This document shows, piece after piece, positions 1-7,790 of a stretch of DNA of 64,000 nucleotides. Within the stretch, counting starts at the first letter, position 1, and each line of letters begins with the position of its first letter. Made by a program: the position numbers and the translations under genes. Source of the stretch: Limihaloglobus sulfuriphilus (lineage in GTDB: Bacteria; Planctomycetota; Phycisphaerae; Sedimentisphaerales; Sedimentisphaeraceae); NCBI RefSeq assembly GCF_001999965.1, contig NZ_CP019646.1, positions 2,976,001 through 3,040,000 of the forward strand, given 5' to 3'. The notes beneath the pieces are model-generated. The model saw only the letters and a list, made by a program, of their open reading frames with translations. It was not told the DNA's origin and did no database searches.

Positions 1-1143
1 AACACCTATGATGCCGCAACGGCGTATGAGCCGGACGTTACCGGCGAGCTCTTCGCAAACATAGACTACGAGGCGAATCTGGGCAGCGACCTGGATTGGT
101 TCACCTTTACACCGACGGCGAACACACTCTACCGCTTTACAAACAAGCACCTGGCAGGCGGGTATATAACGATGCGTGTCTATCAGGAAAACGAGTTCGG
201 AGAACGTATTGAGCAGTGCTCCGTGAGCGCCTGGAACGAGGTAAGACAGCTGACAGCTTTCTTTGAATACGCCAGGCCGTGCTATGTTCGCTTTGAAGGT
301 GTAGTCGATGAGTACAGCCTTACGATTGAGACCGTTGAGACCCTGACGGATTCATACTCCAATGACTGCGAGTTTGCTTCCGAGCTGCTTGTAGGCGAGC
401 TTGTCGGCGGAACTCTGGTACACGACAGCCCTTACGATGTTGACTGGTTTGTATTCCAGACACAGCCGCTGCACAAGTACCGCATTTACAAGACTCACGC
501 GTCAAATTCAAATGTCTGGTTCAGGGTATTTTCAGATGATTGCCAACAGCTCTCCGGGAATACAAGTGACTTTACGATTATCCCGTGGTACGGCGAAGAT
601 ATTAAAGTGTATCTGGAAGGTGACGGCAACCGTCTGGGCAATTATTACACGATCGAAGTTACTGACCTTGAATCCTACACGGACGACTGGCCAAACACCT
701 GGGACGCGGCGGCAGAGATGCCAAAGGACGGCACAGAAGTTGATGTGTTCTTTGAATACGACGCAAACATCGGTACAGATGAGGACTGGTTCACCTTCAT
801 TGCCGGCCAGGACGGAGTGTATCACTTCATGCTCGGAAACCCCGAAGGCGGCTACGACACCATGCGCATTTACAGGGTAAACGAGATTCAGCAGCTGATA
901 GAGGTAACAAACCAAAATGCCTGGAACCAGGTCAGGGAGTTTGATGTAACCCTTACAGCGGGAGTGCATTACATCAAGATGATGGGATCCGGCGGCTGCA
1001 CGATCAGCCTTGTCTCGCCCGAGCCCCGCTGCGGCGACCTCGACCACCCGTACCCAATGTCAGACGCAAACCGCGACTGCGTTGTTGACCTGCTCGATGT
1101 AGCAGTAATGGCAGCCGAATGGCTTACAGATACGAATCCGTAA
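1..1143 (+). CDS. secreted PPC-like repeat protein with dockerin-like tail (5' end outside window)
   Basis: The reading frame is open from base 1, so the gene begins upstream of the window. The visible 380 residues hold about three copies of a beta-sandwich repeat with the signature DWFTF, an aromatic Y-x-F strand and GGYxTMRIY. This resembles the bacterial pre-peptidase C-terminal (PPC) domain. The last 35 residues (CGDLDHPYPMSDANRDCVVD then LLDVAVMAAEWL) form one EF-hand-like half of a dockerin-type module, as on many planctomycete secreted proteins. No catalytic domain is visible; it may lie in the missing N-terminal part. The role is probably surface or extracellular carbohydrate or protein binding. 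Domain type is a family-level reading; substrate unknown. A hairpin terminator follows. Confidence 0.75.
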   Translation, partial: NTYDAATAYEPDVTGELFANIDYEANLGSDLDWFTFTPTANTLYRFTNKHLAGGYITMRVYQENEFGERIEQCSVSAWNEVRQLTAFFEYARPCYVRFEGVVDEYSLTIETVETLTDSYSNDCEFASELLVGELVGGTLVHDSPYDVDWFVFQTQPLHKYRIYKTHASNSNVWFRVFSDDCQQLSGNTSDFTIIPWYGEDIKVYLEGDGNRLGNYYTIEVTDLESYTDDWPNTWDAAAEMPKDGTEVDVFFEYDANIGTDEDWFTFIAGQDGVYHFMLGNPEGGYDTMRIYRVNEIQQLIEVTNQNAWNQVREFDVTLTAGVHYIKMMGSGGCTISLVSPEPRCGDLDHPYPMSDANRDCVVDLLDVAVMAAEWLTDTNP

Positions 1144-1459
1144 ACACAAATAATCAGAAAAAGATGAGTTTTACACGCCGGGCATTGAGGATTTCCTTAA
1201 TGCCCGGTTTTTTTTACGTGAGATGCGAGTGGTGCAGCCGGCTTTGAGCCTGAGAAAAACATGATCGCATACCGTTCCATAACTTTTCAATTTCCTTCTT
1301 ATCTTTTAGCTTTAAACAGTATTTTATTTAGTTTTGTCTCCATCCGTGTTTATCCATGGTTTTATTTTTATTTACCTTGACGGCAGCCCCTTAATCTACT
1401 AAGGTAATACAGGGTATAAAACAATTGAATCAACTGCATTAAAAGTAAGGGCGTCTATT
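1144..1459. other. intergenic stretch, 316 bp
   Basis: Apart from the terminator at its left end I see nothing recognisable. It is AT-rich from about 1270 and probably contains the promoter of the next gene, but I cannot point to convincing -35/-10 boxes. Confidence 0.5.
1178..1215 (+). terminator. Rho-independent terminator after the PPC-like gene
   Basis: A perfect 9-bp stem (CCGGGCATT / AATGCCCGG) with a 12-nt loop is followed by eight T residues. It starts 35 bp after the stop codon at 1143. Confidence 0.9.
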
Positions 1460-3772
1460 ATGTCTAAACAAACCAGTTTCTCAATTCTCTTCGCCGTATG
1501 TGTGCTTATCCTCGTACTCCCCTCAACCCTGCTCGCATTCGCCGGCGGCGACGGCAGCCCCGAAAACCCGTACCAGATTTCCACCCGGGCCGACCTCGAA
1601 GCGGTAAACAACGATCTGGCAGCGTGTTACATCCTGATAAACGATATTGACCTGGCGGGGACGGTTTATACCATGGCTGTTATAGCGTCTGATACTGTGA
1701 CTGGGAGTAATACCTTCGACGGTACGCCGTTTGCAGGTTCATTTGACGGCAATGGCCACATTATCAGCAATCTAACAGTTGACGGCTCATACTTCTGCGG
1801 GCTGTTCGGCGAGATTGGAGCAGCGGGTTCAGTTTACGCCCTTGGCCTGGAAAATGCCTCAGTTACTGCAAAATATTACTTCGCCGGCGGCCTGGCAGGC
1901 AGAAACAACGGCAGTGTGTCGAGCTGCTATTCAGCCGGCTCGATTACCGGAGGCCGTGAAGTTGGGGGTCTGGTGGGCAACAACTACGACGGCAGTGTGT
2001 TTAAGTGTTATTCAATTGCCACGGTTGGTGGAGATTTTGAAGTCGGCGGTTTGGTGGGCAACAACTTCGGTAATGTTTATAAGTGTTATTCAGCCGGCTC
2101 GGTTACGGGAATTTTTGATCTCGGCGGACTGGTTGGGCATAACTTTGGTAATGTATCTATGTACTGCTTTTGGGATGTAGAAACATCCGGAATAGAAACA
2201 AGTGAGGGCGGCACAGGGGTTACTACCGCCCAGATGCAGGATATAAACACGTTTCTTAATGCCGGCTGGAAATTTGCGGATTTCCAGATAGCTGTCACGG
2301 GCTGGTATATGCCGCCGGAGAGCTATCCACGATTGTTCTGGCAGAAAACCGGAATTTTAGAAGTGCCCGATGTTACAAATCTGCCTCAAACTCAGGCTCA
2401 GAATATACTTGCTGAAAACGGACTCAATGTTACAGACACAAGGTATGTAAATAGCTGGCAGATTCCGCAGGGAAATGTTACAGGGCTTTCAGTTTGCATG
2501 GGCGGTTATGTGGATTCTTCAGCGCCTGTTGTTATTTATGTTTCTTCCGGTTCCAATGGAGACGGCACACAGGACTACCCGTACGAGATAGCGTCACAGG
2601 TTGACCTTGACTCGGTAAATACCGAACCGGCGGCAAACTACATAGTTACAGCAGATATTTACCTGTCTTCAATTGCTTATGCTAAGGCTGTTGTCGCCTA
2701 CAATGTCGGGGCAGTCTGGGCATATGAAGGGACTCCATTTACAGGCTCATTTGACGGCAATGGGTTTGTCATCAGCAATCTTAAAATTGATGGTTCAAAC
2801 TCTTATTCAAACTATTGCGGCCTGTTCGGATTTATAGCTGAGGGTGGTTCAGTTTATAATCTGGGCCTGGAAAAAGTCTCGGTTACAGCAACCAATAACT
2901 GCGTTGGCGGTCTGGTGGGTTCAAATTACGGCAGTGTTTCGAACTGCTATTCAAATGGCTCTGTCTTGTTTCCTGGAGGTTATAAGGCCGGCGGTCTTGT
3001 GGGTGATAACAGCGGCAGCTTGTCGGGATGCTGTTCATCCGGCTTGGTTCGTGGAAGTGATAATGCCGGCGGACTTGTAGGGAATAACAGCGGCAGTGTG
3101 TCGGGCTGTTATTCAACCGCCTCAGTAATTGGAGGTGATAATGTCGGCGGCCTGGCGGGAGAAAACAACGGCAGTGTGTCGGGCTGCTATTCAATCGGCT
3201 CGGTTACTGGAAGAGATAGGGCCGGTGGGCTGACGGGGTACAACAACGACGGCAGCAGTGTGTCGAAATGTTATTCAAAAGGTTCGGCTACTGGAAATAA
3301 TTACGTTGGCGGTTTGGTCGGGGAAGACCGCGGCAGAACGTCGAACTGCTATTCAACCGGTTTGGTTACTGGAGATAATTACGTTGGCGGTTTGGTGGGC
3401 GGTGATCCTGGGTATTTATCGAACTGCTTTTGGGATGTCGAAACTTCCGGTATGGAAACAAATGTTGGCGGCACAGGGCTCACAACCGCTCAGATGCAGG
3501 ATATATTTAGGTTTACGGATGCCGGGTGGGATTTTGTTAATGAGACCGCTAACGGCGTGGATGACAACTGGCAGATGCCGGCGTTTGATTATCCTCGTTT
3601 GAGCTGGGAAGCGATTGCGCCGACTAACAGCGATATGGCGATGCTTTCCGCTTACTGGCTAAGCGGCGGCTGCGCTGCACCCGACTGGTGCGGCGGTGCG
3701 GACCGTGATTTTGACGGAAGTGTAACTGTTGACGATTTGCTGCTGCTTGCGGATAACTGGCTTTACCAGTGA
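1460..3772 (+). CDS. secreted GLUG-repeat protein with PASTA-like domain and dockerin-like tail
   Basis: 770 residues starting with a Sec signal peptide (hydrophobic residues 8-27, then AFAGGDG). Two large blocks (about residues 30-290 and 370-690) open with a G-[DT]-G-[ST]-x(2,3)-[NY]-P-Y-x-I motif and contain tandem GLUG repeats: GGLVGNN followed by GSVSxCYSxGSVTG, about 24-28 residues per unit. Between the blocks, about residues 300-365, is a PASTA-like domain (VPDVTNLPQTQAQNILAENG). The last 40 residues (ADRDFDGSVTVDDLLLLADN) are a dockerin-like EF-hand. The fold is predicted to be a right-handed beta-solenoid. It is probably an extracellular adhesin or scaffold-type protein; no catalytic motif is seen. 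The two GLUG blocks look like an internal duplication, including the repeated FWDVETSG segment at the end of each. Confidence 0.85.
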   Translation: MSKQTSFSILFAVCVLILVLPSTLLAFAGGDGSPENPYQISTRADLEAVNNDLAACYILINDIDLAGTVYTMAVIASDTVTGSNTFDGTPFAGSFDGNGHIISNLTVDGSYFCGLFGEIGAAGSVYALGLENASVTAKYYFAGGLAGRNNGSVSSCYSAGSITGGREVGGLVGNNYDGSVFKCYSIATVGGDFEVGGLVGNNFGNVYKCYSAGSVTGIFDLGGLVGHNFGNVSMYCFWDVETSGIETSEGGTGVTTAQMQDINTFLNAGWKFADFQIAVTGWYMPPESYPRLFWQKTGILEVPDVTNLPQTQAQNILAENGLNVTDTRYVNSWQIPQGNVTGLSVCMGGYVDSSAPVVIYVSSGSNGDGTQDYPYEIASQVDLDSVNTEPAANYIVTADIYLSSIAYAKAVVAYNVGAVWAYEGTPFTGSFDGNGFVISNLKIDGSNSYSNYCGLFGFIAEGGSVYNLGLEKVSVTATNNCVGGLVGSNYGSVSNCYSNGSVLFPGGYKAGGLVGDNSGSLSGCCSSGLVRGSDNAGGLVGNNSGSVSGCYSTASVIGGDNVGGLAGENNGSVSGCYSIGSVTGRDRAGGLTGYNNDGSSVSKCYSKGSATGNNYVGGLVGEDRGRTSNCYSTGLVTGDNYVGGLVGGDPGYLSNCFWDVETSGMETNVGGTGLTTAQMQDIFRFTDAGWDFVNETANGVDDNWQMPAFDYPRLSWEAIAPTNSDMAMLSAYWLSGGCAAPDWCGGADRDFDGSVTVDDLLLLADNWLYQ

Positions 3773-3834
3773 CCGTGAAATATCAGCTTCGTTGTAACAT
3801 CTTAAATAATGCTTAACTCATCCGCAATTCTCTG

Positions 3835-3877
3835 GAGTGCGGCGGCAAGCGTCAGCGCGACGCCGCTTTATAAACCT
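3835..3877 (+). repeat. dispersed GC-rich intergenic repeat, copy 1
   Basis: Core GAGTGCGGCGGCAAGCG, then a short variable part and CGCGACGCCGCTTTATAAA. The GCGGCG and CGCCGC ends can pair. Related copies lie at 19645-19722 and 24971-25012, all outside genes. Confidence 0.65.
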
Positions 3878-3913
3878 TGGAGACCGATTTTGTTGATTAA
3901 ACATACCGAATGT

Positions 3914-3968
3914 AGGAGTTCAAGCTTCAGCTTGTAAAAACATAAAACACACTAAAGTGTGAACTCCT
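3914..3968. repeat. palindromic element with outer stem and two inner hairpins
   Basis: An outer 8-bp stem (AGGAGTTC / GAACTCCT) encloses two smaller inverted repeats, AAGCT-TC-AGCTT and CACAC-TAAA-GTGTG, giving a potential three-way junction in DNA or RNA. No open reading frame fits. Function unknown. Confidence 0.55.
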
Positions 3969-4330
3969 GCAAGAGCGGCGCCGCCTCGCTCCGCTCGTTG
4001 TCGCGCGCACTCCAAAGGTTTGCACAGCCTGTTCTAAGGCCTGCAAAGATAATTCACGAATTTTCTCCATTTGAAATCAATTAGACAGGATTTACATGAT
4101 TAACAGGATTTTTATTTTTAAGTTATCTTTATCCTGTGCATTCTGTAATCCTGCCAAACATGAATTAAGAATTTAATCGGATTAAAATTTACCATGAAGT
4201 GCATGAAGGGCATGAAGAAATCATATAAAAACTTCAATTTCTTCAATATCTTCATGGTTAAAAATAAAAGTTTGGGCGTATTGTGCTCAGTGTCGGGCTG
4301 GAAGACTAACTTACGTTAAAAGAATCTCTG

Positions 4331-4350
4331 TGTCGGGCTGTAAGCCCGGC
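4331..4350. repeat. TCGGGCT hairpin repeat
   Basis: TGTCGGGCTGTAAGCCCGGC forms a short hairpin. A truncated copy of its left half (GTGTCGGGCTGGAAG) lies 40 bp upstream, and a perfect relative is found at 56811-56829. Confidence 0.45.
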
Positions 4351-4479
4351 CTGCGGAGAGGACGGTTACTGACTCAGCTTAAATGCAGATTTTAATTGTA
4401 AACTGCTTGATTTTTTTGTATCATCTTCTTTAAGGTTTTTAATCTTAAAGACATATCCAATAATCGGAAAGGTAGAAAC

Positions 4480-5904
4480 ATGGGCATGAAAAAACGCGTA
4501 TTCAGAAAAGTTATCGGGGAGTTCTTTTCTACGAGAAAGATTGTAATACCACTTCTGCTGTTTTTGATGCTCGCTGTTTCAGGCTGCCGGCAGGCAACAG
4601 CGGATTACAGAGCCGAAACCAAAAAACAGAAAGATGAGCGTATGCAATGGTGGCGCCGGGCGCGTTTCGGCATGTTCATTCATTGGGGCCTTTACGCAAT
4701 TCCCGCCGGTGAATGGAACGGCAACACCAGCCATGCCGAATGGATCCGGCATACCGCTAAGATCCCGCTGGAAGAGTATGAAAAACTCGGAGCTCAATTT
4801 AATCCGGTAAAATTTGACGCTGACAAATGGGTGTTCTGCGCCAAGGATGCCGGAATGAAATACATCGTCATAACCAGTAAGCATCACGACGGATTCTGTC
4901 TCTGGGACAGCAATGTAACCGAATACGATGTCATAGACCATACACCGTTTGACCGGGACATTCTCGCTGAGCTCAGCGATGCCTGTAAAAAGCACGATAT
5001 CCCTTTGTGCTTCTATCACTCTATTATGGACTGGCACCACCCGGACTATCTGCCGCGGCGGAAATGGGAAAATCGCAGCGCGGAGGAGGCTGATCTTCAG
5101 CGGTACATCGCCTATATGAAAGCTCAGCTAAAGGAGCTTGTAGATCGCTATGATCCGGCGGTACTGTGGTTTGACGGCGAATGGGAAGACACCTGGACAC
5201 ACGAAGAAGGGCTCAAGCTCTACGATTATGTACGCTCGCTCAAACCGGATATAATAATCAACAACCGTGTTGATAAGGGCCGGCCCGGCATGAAAGGCAT
5301 GACCCTCGAAGGGAACTTTGCCGGCGATTTCGGCACACCGGAGCAGGAGGTACCGGAAACCGGCTTTGAAGGCGTTGACTGGGAAAGCTGTATTACAATG
5401 AACCGCCACTGGGGCTGGAACAAGAATGATAAAGACTTTAAATCGGGCGAATATCTGATCCGCCAGCTCGTTGAAATTACAAGCAAAGGCGGCAATTACC
5501 TGCTGAACGTAGGCCCTAAAGCTGATGGGTCTTTCCCGCAGGAAAGTATCAAACGGCTGGAGCAGATCGGCGACTGGATGGACATAAACGGTGAATCGAT
5601 CTACGGCACCACGGCAAGCCCGTTCGGGCATCTGGCATGCGGACGCTGCACAGCCAAGATAAAAAGCCGTTCAGCCGTTCTATACCTGCATGTCTTTGAC
5701 TGGCCAACCGACGGCAGGCTTCACATTCCAGGATTGAGGAATAAAATCAAAGAGGCATACCTGCTTGACGGCGGCAAAAAGCTCGAGACAATTTCGAACA
5801 GCCGGGGCGTAACGGTTCTGGTTCCCGACGAACCAAAGAACAAAATCGACACGGTAGTGGTGCTCAAGGTTTCCGGCAAATTAGAACTTGAAAACGCCGA
5901 TTAA
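4480..5904 (+). CDS. alpha-L-fucosidase, GH29 family, lipoprotein
   Basis: 474 residues. A charged N-terminus, hydrophobic segment and lipobox LAVSGC (Cys36) indicate a lipoprotein. The rest matches the GH29 catalytic barrel: WWRRARFGMFIHWG (57-70), ITSKHHDGFCLWDS (131-144), and VLWFDGEW, where Asp232 is the expected nucleophile. The C-terminal 90 residues form the usual beta-sandwich. It should hydrolyse alpha-linked L-fucose from glycans by a retaining mechanism, probably in the periplasm. The ATG at 4480 is preferred over 4486 because AAAGG (4468-4472) lies 7 bp upstream. It is convergent with the sialidase-like gene, only 20 bp apart, which suggests a shared glycan-degrading role. Linkage specificity cannot be told from sequence. 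Confidence 0.92.
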   Translation: MGMKKRVFRKVIGEFFSTRKIVIPLLLFLMLAVSGCRQATADYRAETKKQKDERMQWWRRARFGMFIHWGLYAIPAGEWNGNTSHAEWIRHTAKIPLEEYEKLGAQFNPVKFDADKWVFCAKDAGMKYIVITSKHHDGFCLWDSNVTEYDVIDHTPFDRDILAELSDACKKHDIPLCFYHSIMDWHHPDYLPRRKWENRSAEEADLQRYIAYMKAQLKELVDRYDPAVLWFDGEWEDTWTHEEGLKLYDYVRSLKPDIIINNRVDKGRPGMKGMTLEGNFAGDFGTPEQEVPETGFEGVDWESCITMNRHWGWNKNDKDFKSGEYLIRQLVEITSKGGNYLLNVGPKADGSFPQESIKRLEQIGDWMDINGESIYGTTASPFGHLACGRCTAKIKSRSAVLYLHVFDWPTDGRLHIPGLRNKIKEAYLLDGGKKLETISNSRGVTVLVPDEPKNKIDTVVVLKVSGKLELENAD

Positions 5905-5924
5905 ATCTTAACTGACCCAGGAAA

Positions 5925-7628
5925 TTAGTATTCTGCATAATCTATAAAATCGCTGTTTGCCAGTTGGCGAAAGTCCGGGACTCTATGCAGCGTTATCGCG
6001 TTGCCGTCGTGGTTGTCGGCCGTGTCTCCATCAACGTTCATCGTCTTCTCGGTCAGCGGGCTCTCGACGTGTGAGCGGGCTATTACCAACAAATCATCAC
6101 CGGATATAACGAAGTGTGGATAATGATATGAATGCGCCCAGCCGCGGCTGTATGCAACCATCCCCGCCATGAACCAGTCCGCGGCGTTGCGGCTGTAAAA
6201 CAGTGCCAGGTTTGAGCGTTCCTGGGTGGCAAGCCCGCCCTTCATTTTTATATCGCTGATATCGCGGGTGGAGTTTCTGTTGACGTTGCTCGCCATCCAG
6301 TAGAGGCCGCTTTTCACGTCGTATTCTGCGTAGCAGTGCGTAACGCCAAGGCCCTCATCAAATCCGATCCGCTCAAATTCCGCTATCAGCTCATCGCCGC
6401 TGTCATCGAAGATTACCCTGCCGGATATGCTGTCGTTGACGTTCTGGGACATGCGCAGCAGGTTCAGTATCCTGCCATCTCCGCCTTCATGCCCGAGCCT
6501 GATGCAGGTTCCCTCGAGCCAGCCGGACCAGCGGCCGGCATCGTCGGGGCGGCCGTTTTCGTCGCGATAATCGAAAATCATCCCGAAAACATCATGCATC
6601 GCTTTGCTGTACGCGAAAACAGGATTAGCAACAGGGTTTGAAATGCGCCACAGCTCACTATCACAGAGATTAACATCCTCATCATCAGGAGCATCAACCG
6701 CCATTACCCAGAAATCACGTTTATTACCCAGCGTTCCCGCCGCGGCCTCCAGAGTTGTGCCGGGCCTGAAAATCCACGGGCCGGAGCTGTTTACTGGCGA
6801 AACTTTGTATCTTTCATGCCTGCCCCAGTTTTCCGGCCTGAGCAGAAAACGGCTGTTTTTTTCGTCAACGTCCATTACCCTGCAATGGAGTTTCTTTTTT
6901 CCGGATTCAAGACAAACCAGAGTGTATCTCGCCACGGCGGAGGCGTCTTCGACTTTTAACCAGGTTGCCTTTTCATCGAAGTCATCTTCTCTGAATGCCG
7001 CCGGCTCTGCCAGCTTTGTCTGCGGTACGGGAACGCACATCGTCGGCGCGACTTCGAACGAACAGGCAACCCGGCCTCTGGATACCAGCACTCCGGCATT
7101 GCCGGTATGAACTGCCAGCCCGCGAGTGCATTCTATCTCTGTCGGCTCTGACCAGGTCTTGCCATCGTCGGTGCTGCGGATGATTTCCATGCAGCTGCGG
7201 TCTTTGTTAGGGCTTTTCCAGATCGCTGTCGGATAGATTACATATATCCCGCTTTTTGCGACAAACAGATTAGGCCATGGAATAACATCAAGCGAATTGA
7301 GCCTCTGCCAGCTGCAGCCGTTATCATCGGATTTTATCAGTGATGCAAAACCTCTCGTGTCGCCGCTGTACAGGGCCAGGAGCCTGCCGGTTGAGGTCTT
7401 TGCTATTGTGGGGTTGCCGGTGAAAAAGCCTTTTTTCCAGTCATTTATGCTCTTTGCCAGAACCTTATAATCTTCGCCTATAAGCTGCGGCTGCGGCGTA
7501 GATGTCCGCTCAATCCCCGGGCTCCACACAGGGGCGCTCCCGTTGGAATCATCATTCTCAGCGGCAGCTGCAAAAACCGCCGTCACGGAAAACAGCAATA
7601 AAAATAAAATACATCTTTTAGTAAACAT
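5925..7628 (-). CDS. secreted sialidase-like (BNR/Asp-box) protein
   Basis: 567 residues with a cleavable signal peptide (about 1-22, ending AAAAEN). Two Asp-box motifs are visible, KSDDNGCSW near residue 100 and RSTDDGKTW near residue 152, so the fold should be a six-bladed beta-propeller of the sialidase/neuraminidase superfamily. A region around residues 205-420 is not typical of short sialidases and may be an inserted beta-sandwich. I cannot confirm the full catalytic set (Arg triad, Tyr/Glu pair), so activity on sialic acid is uncertain; many planctomycete members of this superfamily are of unknown specificity. A GGAG site precedes the ATG at 7628. It lies tail to tail with the GH29 fucosidase gene. 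Confidence 0.75.
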   Translation of the reverse strand: MFTKRCILFLLLFSVTAVFAAAAENDDSNGSAPVWSPGIERTSTPQPQLIGEDYKVLAKSINDWKKGFFTGNPTIAKTSTGRLLALYSGDTRGFASLIKSDDNGCSWQRLNSLDVIPWPNLFVAKSGIYVIYPTAIWKSPNKDRSCMEIIRSTDDGKTWSEPTEIECTRGLAVHTGNAGVLVSRGRVACSFEVAPTMCVPVPQTKLAEPAAFREDDFDEKATWLKVEDASAVARYTLVCLESGKKKLHCRVMDVDEKNSRFLLRPENWGRHERYKVSPVNSSGPWIFRPGTTLEAAAGTLGNKRDFWVMAVDAPDDEDVNLCDSELWRISNPVANPVFAYSKAMHDVFGMIFDYRDENGRPDDAGRWSGWLEGTCIRLGHEGGDGRILNLLRMSQNVNDSISGRVIFDDSGDELIAEFERIGFDEGLGVTHCYAEYDVKSGLYWMASNVNRNSTRDISDIKMKGGLATQERSNLALFYSRNAADWFMAGMVAYSRGWAHSYHYPHFVISGDDLLVIARSHVESPLTEKTMNVDGDTADNHDGNAITLHRVPDFRQLANSDFIDYAEY

Positions 7629-7790
7629 TTTAATCTCCAGGCAAATAACGCAATTACCAGTCCGTCATAACCGTCCTCAAACGAACTAAAAAGTGTCTGA
7701 CCCCTTTTTTGTAATTGAGGCTCATAAACTCATTATCTGTAGTTAATTAAGAGACGCGAGCATTGTGTCTCTACTACGGTTAGGGGGCAA

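Larger units (their letters stand above)
3773..4479. other. long intergenic region, 707 bp, built of small repeats
   Basis: No gene is supported. It contains a GC-rich dispersed repeat (3835-3877), a three-hairpin palindromic element (3914-3968), an inverted GC-rich segment around 3969-4020 ending in CACTCCAAAGG, a degenerate copy of the AATTCACGAATT palindrome (about 4051-4067), and a GTCGGGCT hairpin with a truncated partner (4289-4350). The region looks like an accumulation site of non-coding repeats. Confidence 0.7.

Noticed and set aside
1900-3420. Regular 70-84 bp repetition that could suggest a CRISPR or tandem DNA repeat
   Set aside because: It is in-frame coding sequence for GLUG units; the DNA units vary and there are no spacer-like segments.
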